The position numbers and the translations under genes were made by a program. This document shows, piece by piece, positions 25,147 to 33,644 of a DNA stretch of 64,000 nt (position 1 is its first letter; the number at the start of each line of letters is the position of its first letter). The stretch lies in contig JADJIH010000009.1 of assembly GCA_016707115.1 (NCBI GenBank), forward strand, positions 29,196 to 93,195, read 5' to 3'. The stretch is from Ignavibacteriales bacterium. GTDB taxonomy: Bacteria > Bacteroidota > Ignavibacteria > Ignavibacteriales > Ignavibacteriaceae. The notes below the pieces were generated by a model. The model did not search any database and was not told the DNA's origin. It worked only from the letters and a program-made list of their open reading frames with translations.

Positions 25147-25218
25147 TGTCATCACGAGCGAAGCGAAGTGATCTGAATATTAAACAGATTGCCACGTCGC
25201 TTCGCTCCTCGCAATGAC
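25147..25218. repeat. TGTCA-bounded palindromic repeat (CGAGCGAAGCGAAG subfamily)
   Basis: TGTCATCACGAGCGAAGCGAAG on the left is mirrored by CGTCGCTTCGCTCCTCGCAATGAC on the right. It fills the space between the first barrel paralogue and the COG2403 gene, ending directly at the latter's stop codon (25219). It is related to the element at 17836-17907. Confidence 0.82.
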
Positions 25219-26541
25219 TTATTTAATTATTTTTTTCTCTCTTAAAATTGTTTCAATTGTAATTGCACCAATTTCCTGCAAATCATATTTAACACGTGTG
25301 CTTGGTTTTTTAATTTTAATATATCTGCTAAGATCAATTGGAGTTCCAATAACAACAGCATCACATTTTGTATTGTTGATTGTTGTTTCAAGATCTTTTA
25401 ATTGTGCATTACCATATCCCATTGCAGGAAGAAGTACTCCAATGTTTGGATATTTTTCAAAGGTTGCACTTATAGATTTTACTGTATAAGGTCTTGGATC
25501 AACTAATTCCTTTGCACCAAGCTTTTGTGCTGCAACTACGCCAGCACCGTATTTCATTTCGCCATGAGTAAGTGTTGGTCCATCTTCAACAACAAGAACG
25601 CGCTTACCTCGAATCATTTCTGGATGTTCAACTGTAACAGGAGATGCGGCTTCTATAATAGCTGCATTAGGATTTACTTTTCTAATGTTATCTCTTACTG
25701 TATTTATACCAGCATTATCAGCAGAATCAATTTTATTAATTACAACTGCATCAGCCAATCTTAATGAAGTGTTGCCGGGATAATATTTCATTTCGTGTCC
25801 AGGTCTGTGCGGATCAACAACGGTGAAGGTTACATCAGCTTTGTAGAATGAAAAATCGTTATTACCGCCATCCCACAAAATTACATCAGCTTCTTTTTCA
25901 GCTTCGCGCAAAATTGCTTCATAATCTACTCCAGCATAAATGACTCCGCCTCTTGCAACGTGTGGTTCGTATTCTTCAATTTCTTCAATTGTACATTTGT
26001 GTTTTTTAAGATCAGCATAAGTTGCAAAGCGCTGTACTTTTTGTTTTACAAGATCGCCGTAAGGCATTGGATGACGAACTGCTACAACTTTTTTACCAGC
26101 AGCAGTTAGTACTTCAACAATTTTGCGTGATGTTTGAGATTTACCGCAACCGGTTCTAACCGCTAAAACTGCAATAACAGGTTTTGTGCTTTTAATTTCA
26201 GTTTCCGCAGCACCGAGTAAACGGAATGAAACTCCGCATGCATTAACGATTGATGCTTTTGTCATAACATATTCAAATGGAACATCTGAGTAAGAAAAAA
26301 CTACTTCATCAACTTTTAGTTTTTTAATAAGGGTTTCTAATTCTTTTTCTTCGTAGATCTTTATTCCATTTGGATAAAGTGTGCCGGCAAGTTGTTTTGG
26401 ATAAGTTCGGCCTTCAATATTTGGTATTTGTGTTGCGGTGAATGCTACAACATTGTAGTCTTTGTTGTCTCTGAAGAAGACATTAAAGTTGTGGAAATCG
26501 CGTCCAGCAGCGCCCATTATCAACACGTTCTTACGAGCCAT
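25219..26541 (-). CDS. COG2403 P-loop protein, cyclic 2,3-diphosphoglycerate synthetase-like
   Basis: 440 residues. The N-terminal domain (about 1-120) begins VLIMGAAGRDFHNFN. A P-loop NTPase domain follows, with AVRTGCGKSQTSRK near residue 130, VILWDGGNNDFSF as the probable Walker B region and VVINKIDSAD as a G4-like base-recognition motif. The family is annotated either as a predicted GTPase or as cyclic 2,3-diphosphoglycerate synthetase, after the methanogen enzyme. A thermoprotectant-synthesis role is not established in this lineage, so the activity remains open. Preceded by GGAGAG. It appears monocistronic. Confidence 0.75.
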   Translation of the reverse strand: MARKNVLIMGAAGRDFHNFNVFFRDNKDYNVVAFTATQIPNIEGRTYPKQLAGTLYPNGIKIYEEKELETLIKKLKVDEVVFSYSDVPFEYVMTKASIVNACGVSFRLLGAAETEIKSTKPVIAVLAVRTGCGKSQTSRKIVEVLTAAGKKVVAVRHPMPYGDLVKQKVQRFATYADLKKHKCTIEEIEEYEPHVARGGVIYAGVDYEAILREAEKEADVILWDGGNNDFSFYKADVTFTVVDPHRPGHEMKYYPGNTSLRLADAVVINKIDSADNAGINTVRDNIRKVNPNAAIIEAASPVTVEHPEMIRGKRVLVVEDGPTLTHGEMKYGAGVVAAQKLGAKELVDPRPYTVKSISATFEKYPNIGVLLPAMGYGNAQLKDLETTINNTKCDAVVIGTPIDLSRYIKIKKPSTRVKYDLQEIGAITIETILREKKIIK

Positions 26542-26855
26542 AGAAATACTCTCCTTTGTGCTTTTAGATTTTGTTGTTGTATAAAAATATTTTGATTCAT
26601 TTTAAATGATATTATTAAAAATTACTGTTACAAATCTAAGGGTTTTTTACAAGAGTTTCCTTGTTATTAGTGCTAATAATAGCATCCGAAAGGTACTTTT
26701 AGAGGAACGGAATTTAAAAAGTGCGTTTAAGTTAAATAGGGCTATAAAATAGATTTGAGTATTGAAAAAATAAATTAGTTAAAAAAATTATTCCTATAGT
26801 AATTTTAATAAATTTATGGCATCCGATGGTAAAAAATAAATTTTAAGGAACAGAA
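26542..26855. promoter_or_regulatory. Divergent intergenic region with perfect 16-base palindrome
   Basis: The 314-base gap between two divergent genes has one clear structure: TTATTAG-TG-CTAATAA at 26664-26679, perfect 7-bp arms about 125 bases upstream of the minus-strand start. Its size fits a dimeric repressor site. The rest is AT-rich with no recognisable gene, promoter consensus or repeat. Confidence 0.35.
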
Positions 26856-27245
26856 ATGAAAAATCAAATACAACATTCAGGTTCGATTTTAAAACTTCAC
26901 TCTAAAAAACATTTTGTTAAAAATCTTACTCGAAGTTTTTTAATTGGATCAGGACTTATAATATTTTCACTTGGGATTGGAGGCATTGGTTATCATTTTT
27001 TTGGAAATCTAGATTGGCTTTCTGCATTTCTAAATGCATCAATGATTTTAACAGGTATGGGGCCGGTTGATCCGATGATCAGTTCAGCCGGAAAAATATT
27101 TGCAATATTTTATTCACTCTTTAGCGGAGTTACATTTTTAATAATTGTCGGAATTATCTTTGCTCCAATTTATCAGAGATTTCTGCACAAATTCCATTTA
27201 GATATTTATACTTCAGCCCAAGAAAATATTGAAGATAAAGAATAG
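26856..27245 (+). CDS. Small membrane protein with ion-channel-like pore loop
   Basis: 129 residues. It has a short basic N-terminus, TM1 at about 28-50 (ending GYHFFG), a re-entrant-like stretch WLSAFLNASMILTGMGPVDP at about 55-74, TM2 at about 82-106 and an acidic tail. The order TM - pore helix - TxGxG-like filter - TM resembles two-TM potassium channels; the filter-like sequence reads TGMGP instead of TVGYG. I regard it as ion-channel-like, not as a proven channel. No regulatory RCK domain is fused or adjacent. Confidence 0.6.
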   Translation: MKNQIQHSGSILKLHSKKHFVKNLTRSFLIGSGLIIFSLGIGGIGYHFFGNLDWLSAFLNASMILTGMGPVDPMISSAGKIFAIFYSLFSGVTFLIIVGIIFAPIYQRFLHKFHLDIYTSAQENIEDKE

Positions 27246-27310
27246 ATAAGTTTAGAAAGTGTAAAGAATTTATTTGTAGAAGGCTGTCTTATAATCTAAA
27301 TATGCAGGAT

Positions 27311-27382
27311 TGTCATTCCCACGAAAGTGGGAATCCATTTTCTCTCATTGTTTTTTGGATTCCCGTTTTCACGGGAATGACA
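27311..27382. repeat. TGTCA-bounded palindromic repeat (GGGAATCC subfamily)
   Basis: TGTCATTCCCACGAAAGTGG on the left is mirrored by GGATTCCCGTTTTCACGGGAATGACA on the right, so each end is itself a small hairpin and the two ends pair with one another. It lies between convergent genes and could act as a bidirectional terminator. Confidence 0.88.
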
Positions 27383-27445
27383 CATAAAACTCAATTTATA
27401 AGATAGACTCTTAATAGTTATTATTAGTAGAGTTGTTTCACACTA

Positions 27446-29830
27446 TTATTTCAGCAGCATCAACTTTAAGTTTTTAAATTGTTGATTAGCCTGAATTCTT
27501 GCAAAATAAATTCCTGAACTTACATTGTTTCCGGAATTGTTTTTGCCATTCCAAATAACCTCGTAAGTTCCTGCTAGCTTTTCTTCGTTAACTAGTGTTG
27601 TTATTTCATTCCCGATAATGTCATAAATAACTAATTGCACTCGAGACCCTTCGACTCCGCTCAGGGTGACATTCGGGATGCTGTATCTGATAGAGGTGGA
27701 AGGATTAAACGGATTTGGGTATGCGCTCAAACTAAATTCAGTTGGAATAAATTCTTCATCATCTACTGAAACAAGATTATTTGTTGTTCCTGGAGTTGGG
27801 GTCATTGTAATCCAATTGTCTGCACCATCTGGCAATCTGCCAAAAGAAATATCAGTAATCTGAGGTCCAAATGAAATTGAATCGATAACGGTTATTCCAT
27901 CATTTTCAACTAATGCAATAAATTCTCCACTTGCACTTAGTTTAAAGTTTGTATGAATGCCTTGTTGTTCTTGCTGTTCATCGCACCATATTACTAAATA
28001 CTCGTTAGGATTTAAAACTAAATTTGGCTGAATGAATTGATATTTTATTAAATTATCTTTTTTATCTGTTAAATATCTACCCGTTAAAGTTATTGGATTG
28101 GAAGTAGGATTATAAAATTCAATCCAATCATCATACTCGCCATTTGGATCCGCAATTGTGATTCCATTATCGGCCATAAATTCATTGATGACAATTTCAT
28201 TAGTAATTATTTGTGATGCTCTTATATCAATTGCTTTTTTTCTTGGATAGAACTGCGATTGATTTTGATTATCCTTTACAAAAACAAAAAACTTTCCTGA
28301 GTTACCTGCACCAAGCGGAGGAATAATCCCAATCCATCTATCTGCTTCATCAACGTTTTTTGTATTTGAAACTGGTGAATAATTCATCTGATAAATTTGT
28401 GTAGTTGATGATCCATTTGTCTGAAAGTGAATTGAAACTTCACTTAATCCATCATTATCAAATGCTGATGCGAATACATAAATAGAATCATTAGGACCCG
28501 GATTTTTAGGTTCATATTCAATTTTATACGCAATAGGTTTTGCGCTCTGGTACGATAATAATCCCGGAAGCTGTGAGTTTTTTAGATTAACAAATTCTTT
28601 TATGCCATACTTTACGTGTTGATTTGAATATCCTGATTCATTGTAGGAATTAAAAAAATCATTCGTATCAAAACCATAATCAAGTGTTCGGAAGGAATCG
28701 CTTAAAGCAGATTGTGCAATCATTGATCTTAAGCTATTAATTTTATTTTCCCAGATTGAAAGTTGATAAACATTTGTCCGGTAAAATTCCAGGAAGTGTG
28801 TGTAAAGATTTCTGTACTGAGCATTCTGCATTAATCTTTCTGCGAGCGGGCGATAACCGCCTGAAACTTTTGGGTAGTTATAAGGATTTGCATTTGTCCA
28901 GTTAATATTAAACCAATCTATTCCGTAGGTATTGTCGTAATCATAAGGAATCAAATGAAAAATATCTTTGGTTGGTTCATGGTATAAATAATAATTATTC
29001 ATCAACGACCAATAATCATCCCATTCACCAAAAAGAATGTTCATTGCAAAATATTTTAATACTTCCGGAACTTCTATTACAGATTCAAGCGAATCTGCAA
29101 GTGAAGCAGAAGGAGTATTGTTAAGAATTGTAATAAATCTTACAAGCTTAGAAAAATCCCCAATAGATTCATTGGTACTAAGCTCGTATGCCGGTCTGCC
29201 ATTGTTATTAAGATTCTTGTATAGATTAGGATCACTGCCAAGATAATTTAAATCAGCGGGGTAGAGGCACTTCCAGAGATTTCCAGTATCATCGCCAAAA
29301 TTTTTGTTTAGAAATTCATCATCAATATGTTCTACGGAAATGTATAAGCCATAATACTGCCCGTTTATATAAACTTCAACGTGGTTTGCACGGCTAACTT
29401 TCATTCCAATAGTTTGATAATGATCAAAACACAATTTGCTGCGGATGATTGATGGATCATTATGTTCGCCGTTAAGATTTAATTTATCAACTCCATAAAA
29501 CTCTCTTCCGGAAATAAACGTATTGAATGAAACTTTAAAAGATTTTTTTGCCGCTTCGCGTGATGTATTGCCGCGTAATCTAAATCCAATTGAATCAACA
29601 GTTTCATTTATGAAGGTATTTTGAAAATGAAATGATGCTACAAATTCCGAATCACTTTGAACATTCTGATAAAGCCACTCGATAGCAGTTGGATCTATAG
29701 TTATATCAACTCTTGCAACTTGTGAATCATCGTAAAGTTTCCAGCTATCATCTTGCTGAGCATATGAAAAGACAGTAATCAAGAAAACCAGAATTAATGT
29801 ACCAGAGAAATATTTTTTAAATAAAATCAT
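27446..29830 (-). CDS. Secreted CotH-kinase-like protein with LTD and T9SS sorting domain
   Basis: 794 residues. Signal peptide 1-25. A CotH domain at about 40-380 has FRLRGNTSR, KLNLNGEHNDP, VEVYINGQYYGLY, VEHIDDEF (166-173) and the metal-binding PYDYDNTYG (295-303). CotH proteins are atypical secreted kinases that phosphorylate surface proteins. After a Fn3-like region come an LTD (about 545-665; NEFMADNG, DDWIEFYNP) and a T9SS sorting domain (about 698-794; LSAYPNPFNPSTS to LMLLK). A palindromic repeat is inserted in frame in the sorting domain at residues 720-730 (VTLSGVEGS). Confidence 0.85.
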   Translation of the reverse strand: MILFKKYFSGTLILVFLITVFSYAQQDDSWKLYDDSQVARVDITIDPTAIEWLYQNVQSDSEFVASFHFQNTFINETVDSIGFRLRGNTSREAAKKSFKVSFNTFISGREFYGVDKLNLNGEHNDPSIIRSKLCFDHYQTIGMKVSRANHVEVYINGQYYGLYISVEHIDDEFLNKNFGDDTGNLWKCLYPADLNYLGSDPNLYKNLNNNGRPAYELSTNESIGDFSKLVRFITILNNTPSASLADSLESVIEVPEVLKYFAMNILFGEWDDYWSLMNNYYLYHEPTKDIFHLIPYDYDNTYGIDWFNINWTNANPYNYPKVSGGYRPLAERLMQNAQYRNLYTHFLEFYRTNVYQLSIWENKINSLRSMIAQSALSDSFRTLDYGFDTNDFFNSYNESGYSNQHVKYGIKEFVNLKNSQLPGLLSYQSAKPIAYKIEYEPKNPGPNDSIYVFASAFDNDGLSEVSIHFQTNGSSTTQIYQMNYSPVSNTKNVDEADRWIGIIPPLGAGNSGKFFVFVKDNQNQSQFYPRKKAIDIRASQIITNEIVINEFMADNGITIADPNGEYDDWIEFYNPTSNPITLTGRYLTDKKDNLIKYQFIQPNLVLNPNEYLVIWCDEQQEQQGIHTNFKLSASGEFIALVENDGITVIDSISFGPQITDISFGRLPDGADNWITMTPTPGTTNNLVSVDDEEFIPTEFSLSAYPNPFNPSTSIRYSIPNVTLSGVEGSRVQLVIYDIIGNEITTLVNEEKLAGTYEVIWNGKNNSGNNVSSGIYFARIQANQQFKNLKLMLLK
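27645..27671. repeat. Palindromic repeat inside the CotH gene
   Basis: GACCCTTCGACTCCGCTCAGG followed by GTGACA, an imperfect palindrome of a type common in intergenic DNA, here read in frame as the peptide TLSGVEGS on the minus strand. It interrupts the sorting domain between SIRYSIP and VQLVIYDI, where the other five sorting domains in the window have only a few residues. Confidence 0.78.
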
Positions 29831-29884
29831 TATTTATCCAATTATTTTAGATGATTTATAAATGCCAATTTTAAATTATCATAT

Positions 29885-29959
29885 TGTCATGCTCGCGAAA
29901 GCGGGCATCTAGTCTAAATTTGTCTTAATTATTGGATTCCCACTTTCGTGGGAATGACA
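29885..29959. repeat. TGTCA-bounded palindromic repeat (GGGAATCC subfamily)
   Basis: TGTCATGCTCGCGAAAGCGGG on the left, GGATTCCCACTTTCGTGGG then AATGACA on the right. The left half carries the GCTCGCGAAAGCGGGC variant and the right half the same end as the elements at 19963 and 27311, so it looks like a chimera of two subfamilies. It lies between the divergent CotH and M64 genes. Confidence 0.85.
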
Positions 29960-30073
29960 AAACAATTTTAAAATCAATTTGACGTTAACAATTACAGACC
30001 AAAGTTCACGAAAAGATTATTAAATTACTATCACAAAAAATTTAATTAGCTTAAAAAATCCATCGAGGAGTTT

Positions 30074-31537
30074 ATGAAAGCATTTTTCTTTTTCTTTATT
30101 CTCTCAATTTCAATACTACCGCAAAATAATCCTAAGTTCGAAGAATACTTTTTGGATGAAACATTGCGCATAGATTATTTTCATATTGGCGATGCAAAAA
30201 CAGAAATGATCACGATTGATAAGATGTTTCGATATGGAATTTGGGCGGGAAGTTTAAATCATCTTATAGATAATTTTAACAATGGTAAGTATTATCTAAA
30301 AATTTATGATTATAACTCAGGCAATTTAATTTACTCAAAAGGATTTGATACTTTTTTTGGTGAGTACGCTTCAGGTGATGATGGAGTAAACGGAGTTACA
30401 AAAAGTTTTCACGAAACAGCAATTATTCCTTTGCCGAAAAATAAAATTGCATTTGTGTTGGAAAAAAGAGATGAAAAAAATGAATTGAAAGAGTTTTTCA
30501 GGACGCTGATTGATCCCAATAGTATTTATGTAATTAAAGATAAAATTTCTGATGCTTCAGTGGAAATACTTAAACCTGTTAATAATGGCGATCCACATAA
30601 AAAGGTTGATATAGTTATTTTAGCTGAAGGTTATACAAAATCAGAAAGAGAAAAATTTGAAAATGATTTAAATAGATTTGTTGGATATTTCTTTGAACAG
30701 GAACCATATAAATCACAGAAAGATAATTTTAATATTTACGGCGTCTTCAAACCTTCTGAAGAATCAGGAACAGATTTACCCGGTGCAGATATTTTTGTAA
30801 ACACTGAGCTTAATACAACTTTCTGGTCACTTGGTTCAGAAAGATATTTGATGACAGAAGATAATTTATCAATGCGTAACCTTGCAGCTTTTGTTCCTTA
30901 TGATGCAATTTACATTCAGGTTAATCATCCACGTTACGGCGGCGGCGGAATTTATAATCAATACTGCACTTACACGACAGATAACCAATTTGCAAAATAT
31001 TTATTCACCCACGAGTTTGGTCATTCATTTACAGGATTAGCAGATGAGTATTACACTTCGGATGTTGCATATAATGATTTCTTCAAGCCAACTGTTGAAC
31101 CGGTTGAACCAAACATTACTGCTTTGATGGATCCGAAAAATATTAAATGGAAAAAATATTTGAGTGAAGGAATTGAAATTCCAACACCATGGGAAAAAGA
31201 AGAGTTTGATAAATTCAGTTACGAATGGTTAAAAGAAAGAAATAGATTAAACAGTTTTGTATCCGAGTTAAAAAGAAATCGTGCACCCGAAAATGAAATA
31301 AAAGCTGCTGAAGAAGAATATGCAATGAAAGATAAAAAGCAATCAGAAAAAGTTGATAAATATTTAATGAGCAGTAAATACTGGAATAAAGTTGGTGCAT
31401 TTGAAGGGGCCGGCTACCAGCCAAAAGGAATTTATCGTCCAATGCTTGATTGCATTATGTTTTCAAAAGGTGATAAACCATTTTGTAAAGTTTGTGACGA
31501 AGCAATTAAAGAAGTTATTGGCAGTTATACGAAATAG
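30074..31537 (+). CDS. Secreted M64-family (IgA peptidase-like) zinc metalloprotease
   Basis: 487 residues preceded by GAGGAG. Signal peptide about 1-17. The N-terminal region (about 20-150) matches the M64 N-terminal beta domain. The catalytic domain starts at VDIVILAEGYT (178) and carries HEFGHSFTGLADEY at 313-326: His313, His317 and probable third ligand or catalytic acid in the ADE segment, with Glu314 as general base. The type member cleaves IgA; environmental members are general secreted peptidases. A charged insertion lies at about 370-435. It has no T9SS sorting domain, so it is probably periplasmic or exported another way. Confidence 0.88.
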   Translation: MKAFFFFFILSISILPQNNPKFEEYFLDETLRIDYFHIGDAKTEMITIDKMFRYGIWAGSLNHLIDNFNNGKYYLKIYDYNSGNLIYSKGFDTFFGEYASGDDGVNGVTKSFHETAIIPLPKNKIAFVLEKRDEKNELKEFFRTLIDPNSIYVIKDKISDASVEILKPVNNGDPHKKVDIVILAEGYTKSEREKFENDLNRFVGYFFEQEPYKSQKDNFNIYGVFKPSEESGTDLPGADIFVNTELNTTFWSLGSERYLMTEDNLSMRNLAAFVPYDAIYIQVNHPRYGGGGIYNQYCTYTTDNQFAKYLFTHEFGHSFTGLADEYYTSDVAYNDFFKPTVEPVEPNITALMDPKNIKWKKYLSEGIEIPTPWEKEEFDKFSYEWLKERNRLNSFVSELKRNRAPENEIKAAEEEYAMKDKKQSEKVDKYLMSSKYWNKVGAFEGAGYQPKGIYRPMLDCIMFSKGDKPFCKVCDEAIKEVIGSYTK

Positions 31538-31542
31538 TTTAT

Positions 31543-31608
31543 CTCTGCGCCTTAGCGTCTCTGCGTGAAATTGCCTTTTCTTTACCACAGAGACACAGAG
31601 TCACGGAG
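31543..31608. repeat. Dispersed CTCTGCG / CAGAGACACAGAG palindromic repeat
   Basis: CTCTGCGCCTTAGCGTCTCTGCG on the left (read in two parts) and CCACAGAGACACAGAGTCACGGAG on the right are imperfect inverted arms around ATTGCC. Elements of this style occur in very many bacterial genomes. It separates the convergent M64 and methyltransferase genes and contains the latter's TGA stop. Confidence 0.75.
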
Positions 31609-32543
31609 TTGATTTAAGAAGATTGACAATTGAAGAAATAAACCTGGCATCTGTTCCGCAGCAGCCACCAAGAATTTTTAGATTGTATTTTTTATTCAGA
31701 TCAACCATTCCAATTGCCCAGTTTGCCGGAGAATCAGCATCGAGATTTTCAAGAGTATCAAGTTCTTCCGGACTTTTACTTGAAGCATTAGCCTGAATAC
31801 CAAATAATCTTTTCTTTAAAATAGCATCTTCATCATTAAGATTAATAAATGATTTGTGAAGTACATCCGGATGAATACAATTTGTTAAATAAAATAGTGG
31901 CGGAGTTGAAACTGATTCATCAATAATTCTAATCGCATCGGTTAGAAGATTGCCATCAAGTAATTTGCCGTTATCTCTGATTACGAAACTTATTACATAA
32001 TCTATTTTTGTTTCGCTCATTGCTTTTGCAATTCCAATAGCTTCTGTTAAAGCTGGAAGGGTAGAAGCAAAAAGAAAATCAACTCCTGCATTTGCAAGAA
32101 TCTGCATTTGTTCTTTATGAAAATGATAAGAATCGTTTTCACTTAACGCTTCTTCAGGTTTGTATGCATCACCTTTGCAGCCAGTTAATCCGCCGATAAA
32201 AATCTTTTCAGAAAAATTGCCGTATGATTTTCTAATGGTATCAACAAATAAAAAAGCATCAGTGTTGATTGTCTTCATATCAACATTAGCTATTTTTGTT
32301 CTTTCTTTATTCGTCCGCCAGGTTGGAGTTAACAACATAATTGGCAAGTCTGATGATTCAGCAATATCAAGATATTCGCGGTAGATTTTTTCTAATAAGG
32401 ATTTTCCCGCTTCATCATAAATCATAGGTGCGTTTGATAAAGCATCATCAAGCGGATAATTGAACTCCCGCTTTAATCTTTCGATTATCAGAGCCTTCAG
32501 TTATTAAATGCGGGTAATAATTTATTGCTTCTTTAAAATCCAT
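31601..32543 (-). pseudogene. Homocysteine S-methyltransferase family gene with one frameshift
   Basis: Starting from the ATG at 32543 the frame gives MDFKEAINYYPHLITEGS and then fails. One surplus base near 32488 shifts it into the frame that continues IIERLKREFNYPLDD and runs to 31601. Repaired, it is 313 residues. The zinc ligands of the family are present: Cys in LTNCIHPDVL and the CC pair in GGCCGTD. These enzymes transfer a methyl group to homocysteine. The final residues and stop come from a palindromic repeat. Whether the frameshift is real or a sequence error is not clear from one sequence. Confidence 0.8.
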
Positions 32544-32547
32544 AAAG

Positions 32548-33627
32548 TCAGTTAAGATCTATACTATTGAATAACAGATTTTTTACGCTAACATATTCAC
32601 TTTTATCAAAAACTGAAAAACTATTTAGATCATCAAGATTATCATCCCAAGTAAAATTATTATCCACTTTAATAAAACCATTTATTGCTTTTAAGTAATT
32701 AGATTCAATACTAGTCCAGAGTTCTTCAGATAGTTTTTCTCCTTCGCGAGTTCCGGTTATAATTACTTTTGGCTGATTTTTACTTGTGGTGTTAAATCTA
32801 ACAATAAGGTCATTTAGTAATTCAGTAATCTTAATGGCATTTTCCATTCTTGGAATATAAACGCAGCCATTTTCCCCAAACTCAGCAGCTTTTAATGCAA
32901 GATTAGCTGCTTGCGGAAGAGTAATAAAATACCTGATCATTTCAGGATGGGTTAAAGTAACTGGACCGCCTTTTAATATCTGTCTTATAAAAATTTCAGA
33001 TACACTACCCCGACTTCCTATTACATTACAAAGTCGAGCAATTATAAAATCAGTTTTATTTCTTTTACTAAACCTATTTAATATTATCTCAGCAGCTCTT
33101 TTTGATTTTCCCATTATGCTGATAGGATTAACAGCCTTATCTGTTGATATGAAAACAAATTTACTGACATTGAATTCCATTGATAAGGAAGCAATTTTAA
33201 ATGTACCAAGAATATTTACTCGTAAAGCTTCTTCAGGAAAAATTTCTAAAATGTGAATGTGCTTGTAGGCTGCAACATGGAACACAATATCCGGTTTAAA
33301 GTTTAAGAAAACATTCCTAAGTGAATCTTCTCTGCTGACATCACAAAGATAAATTTTAACTTTTAACTCTGTTTGATCCTGTAATTCAAATTTTAGATCA
33401 TTAAGTCCGCTTTCATTAATATCTAACAAAGCGATTGCATCAGGCTTTAAAGAACTTACCTTTTTGGATATTTCTGACCCTATGGATCCGGCAGCACCTG
33501 TTATAAGAACTCGTTTGCCTGTAAAGACTTTTAATTGTTCAATTTCAGTATCACTATTATTTTTCGAACCATTAAACTTAGAAAGCAGCTCATTAAAAAG
33601 TTCTGAAGAACATTCAGGGTAGAACAT
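32548..33627 (-). CDS. Sugar-nucleotide 4,6-dehydratase of the CapD/FlaA1/WbpM group (cytosolic form)
   Basis: 359 residues. NAD-binding Rossmann motif GAAGSIGSEI at about 41-50, then DINESGL, VFHVAAYKHI and the active-site region STDKAVNPISIMGKSKRAAE. Met-Gly-Lys-Ser-Lys places a methionine where ordinary SDRs have the catalytic tyrosine, as in WbpM/PglF-type UDP-GlcNAc C6-dehydratases. It lacks the membrane domain of WbpM. It probably acts in surface glycan synthesis. The gene follows the PIG-L deacetylase by 17 bases on the same strand. Confidence 0.85.
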   Translation of the reverse strand: MFYPECSSELFNELLSKFNGSKNNSDTEIEQLKVFTGKRVLITGAAGSIGSEISKKVSSLKPDAIALLDINESGLNDLKFELQDQTELKVKIYLCDVSREDSLRNVFLNFKPDIVFHVAAYKHIHILEIFPEEALRVNILGTFKIASLSMEFNVSKFVFISTDKAVNPISIMGKSKRAAEIILNRFSKRNKTDFIIARLCNVIGSRGSVSEIFIRQILKGGPVTLTHPEMIRYFITLPQAANLALKAAEFGENGCVYIPRMENAIKITELLNDLIVRFNTTSKNQPKVIITGTREGEKLSEELWTSIESNYLKAINGFIKVDNNFTWDDNLDDLNSFSVFDKSEYVSVKNLLFNSIDLN

Positions 33628-33644
33628 TTAATCTCCAATTATTT

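Noticed and set aside
25118..25195. N-terminal extension of the first barrel paralogue (FRSLRFARDD)
   Set aside because: It is translated repeat DNA; a signal peptide and a ribosome binding site mark the ATG at 25117.
30074..31537. M64 peptidase as a T9SS cargo
   Set aside because: The C-terminus (VIGSYTK, after paired cysteines) lacks the NYPNPFNP core and the KxMxLxK ending.
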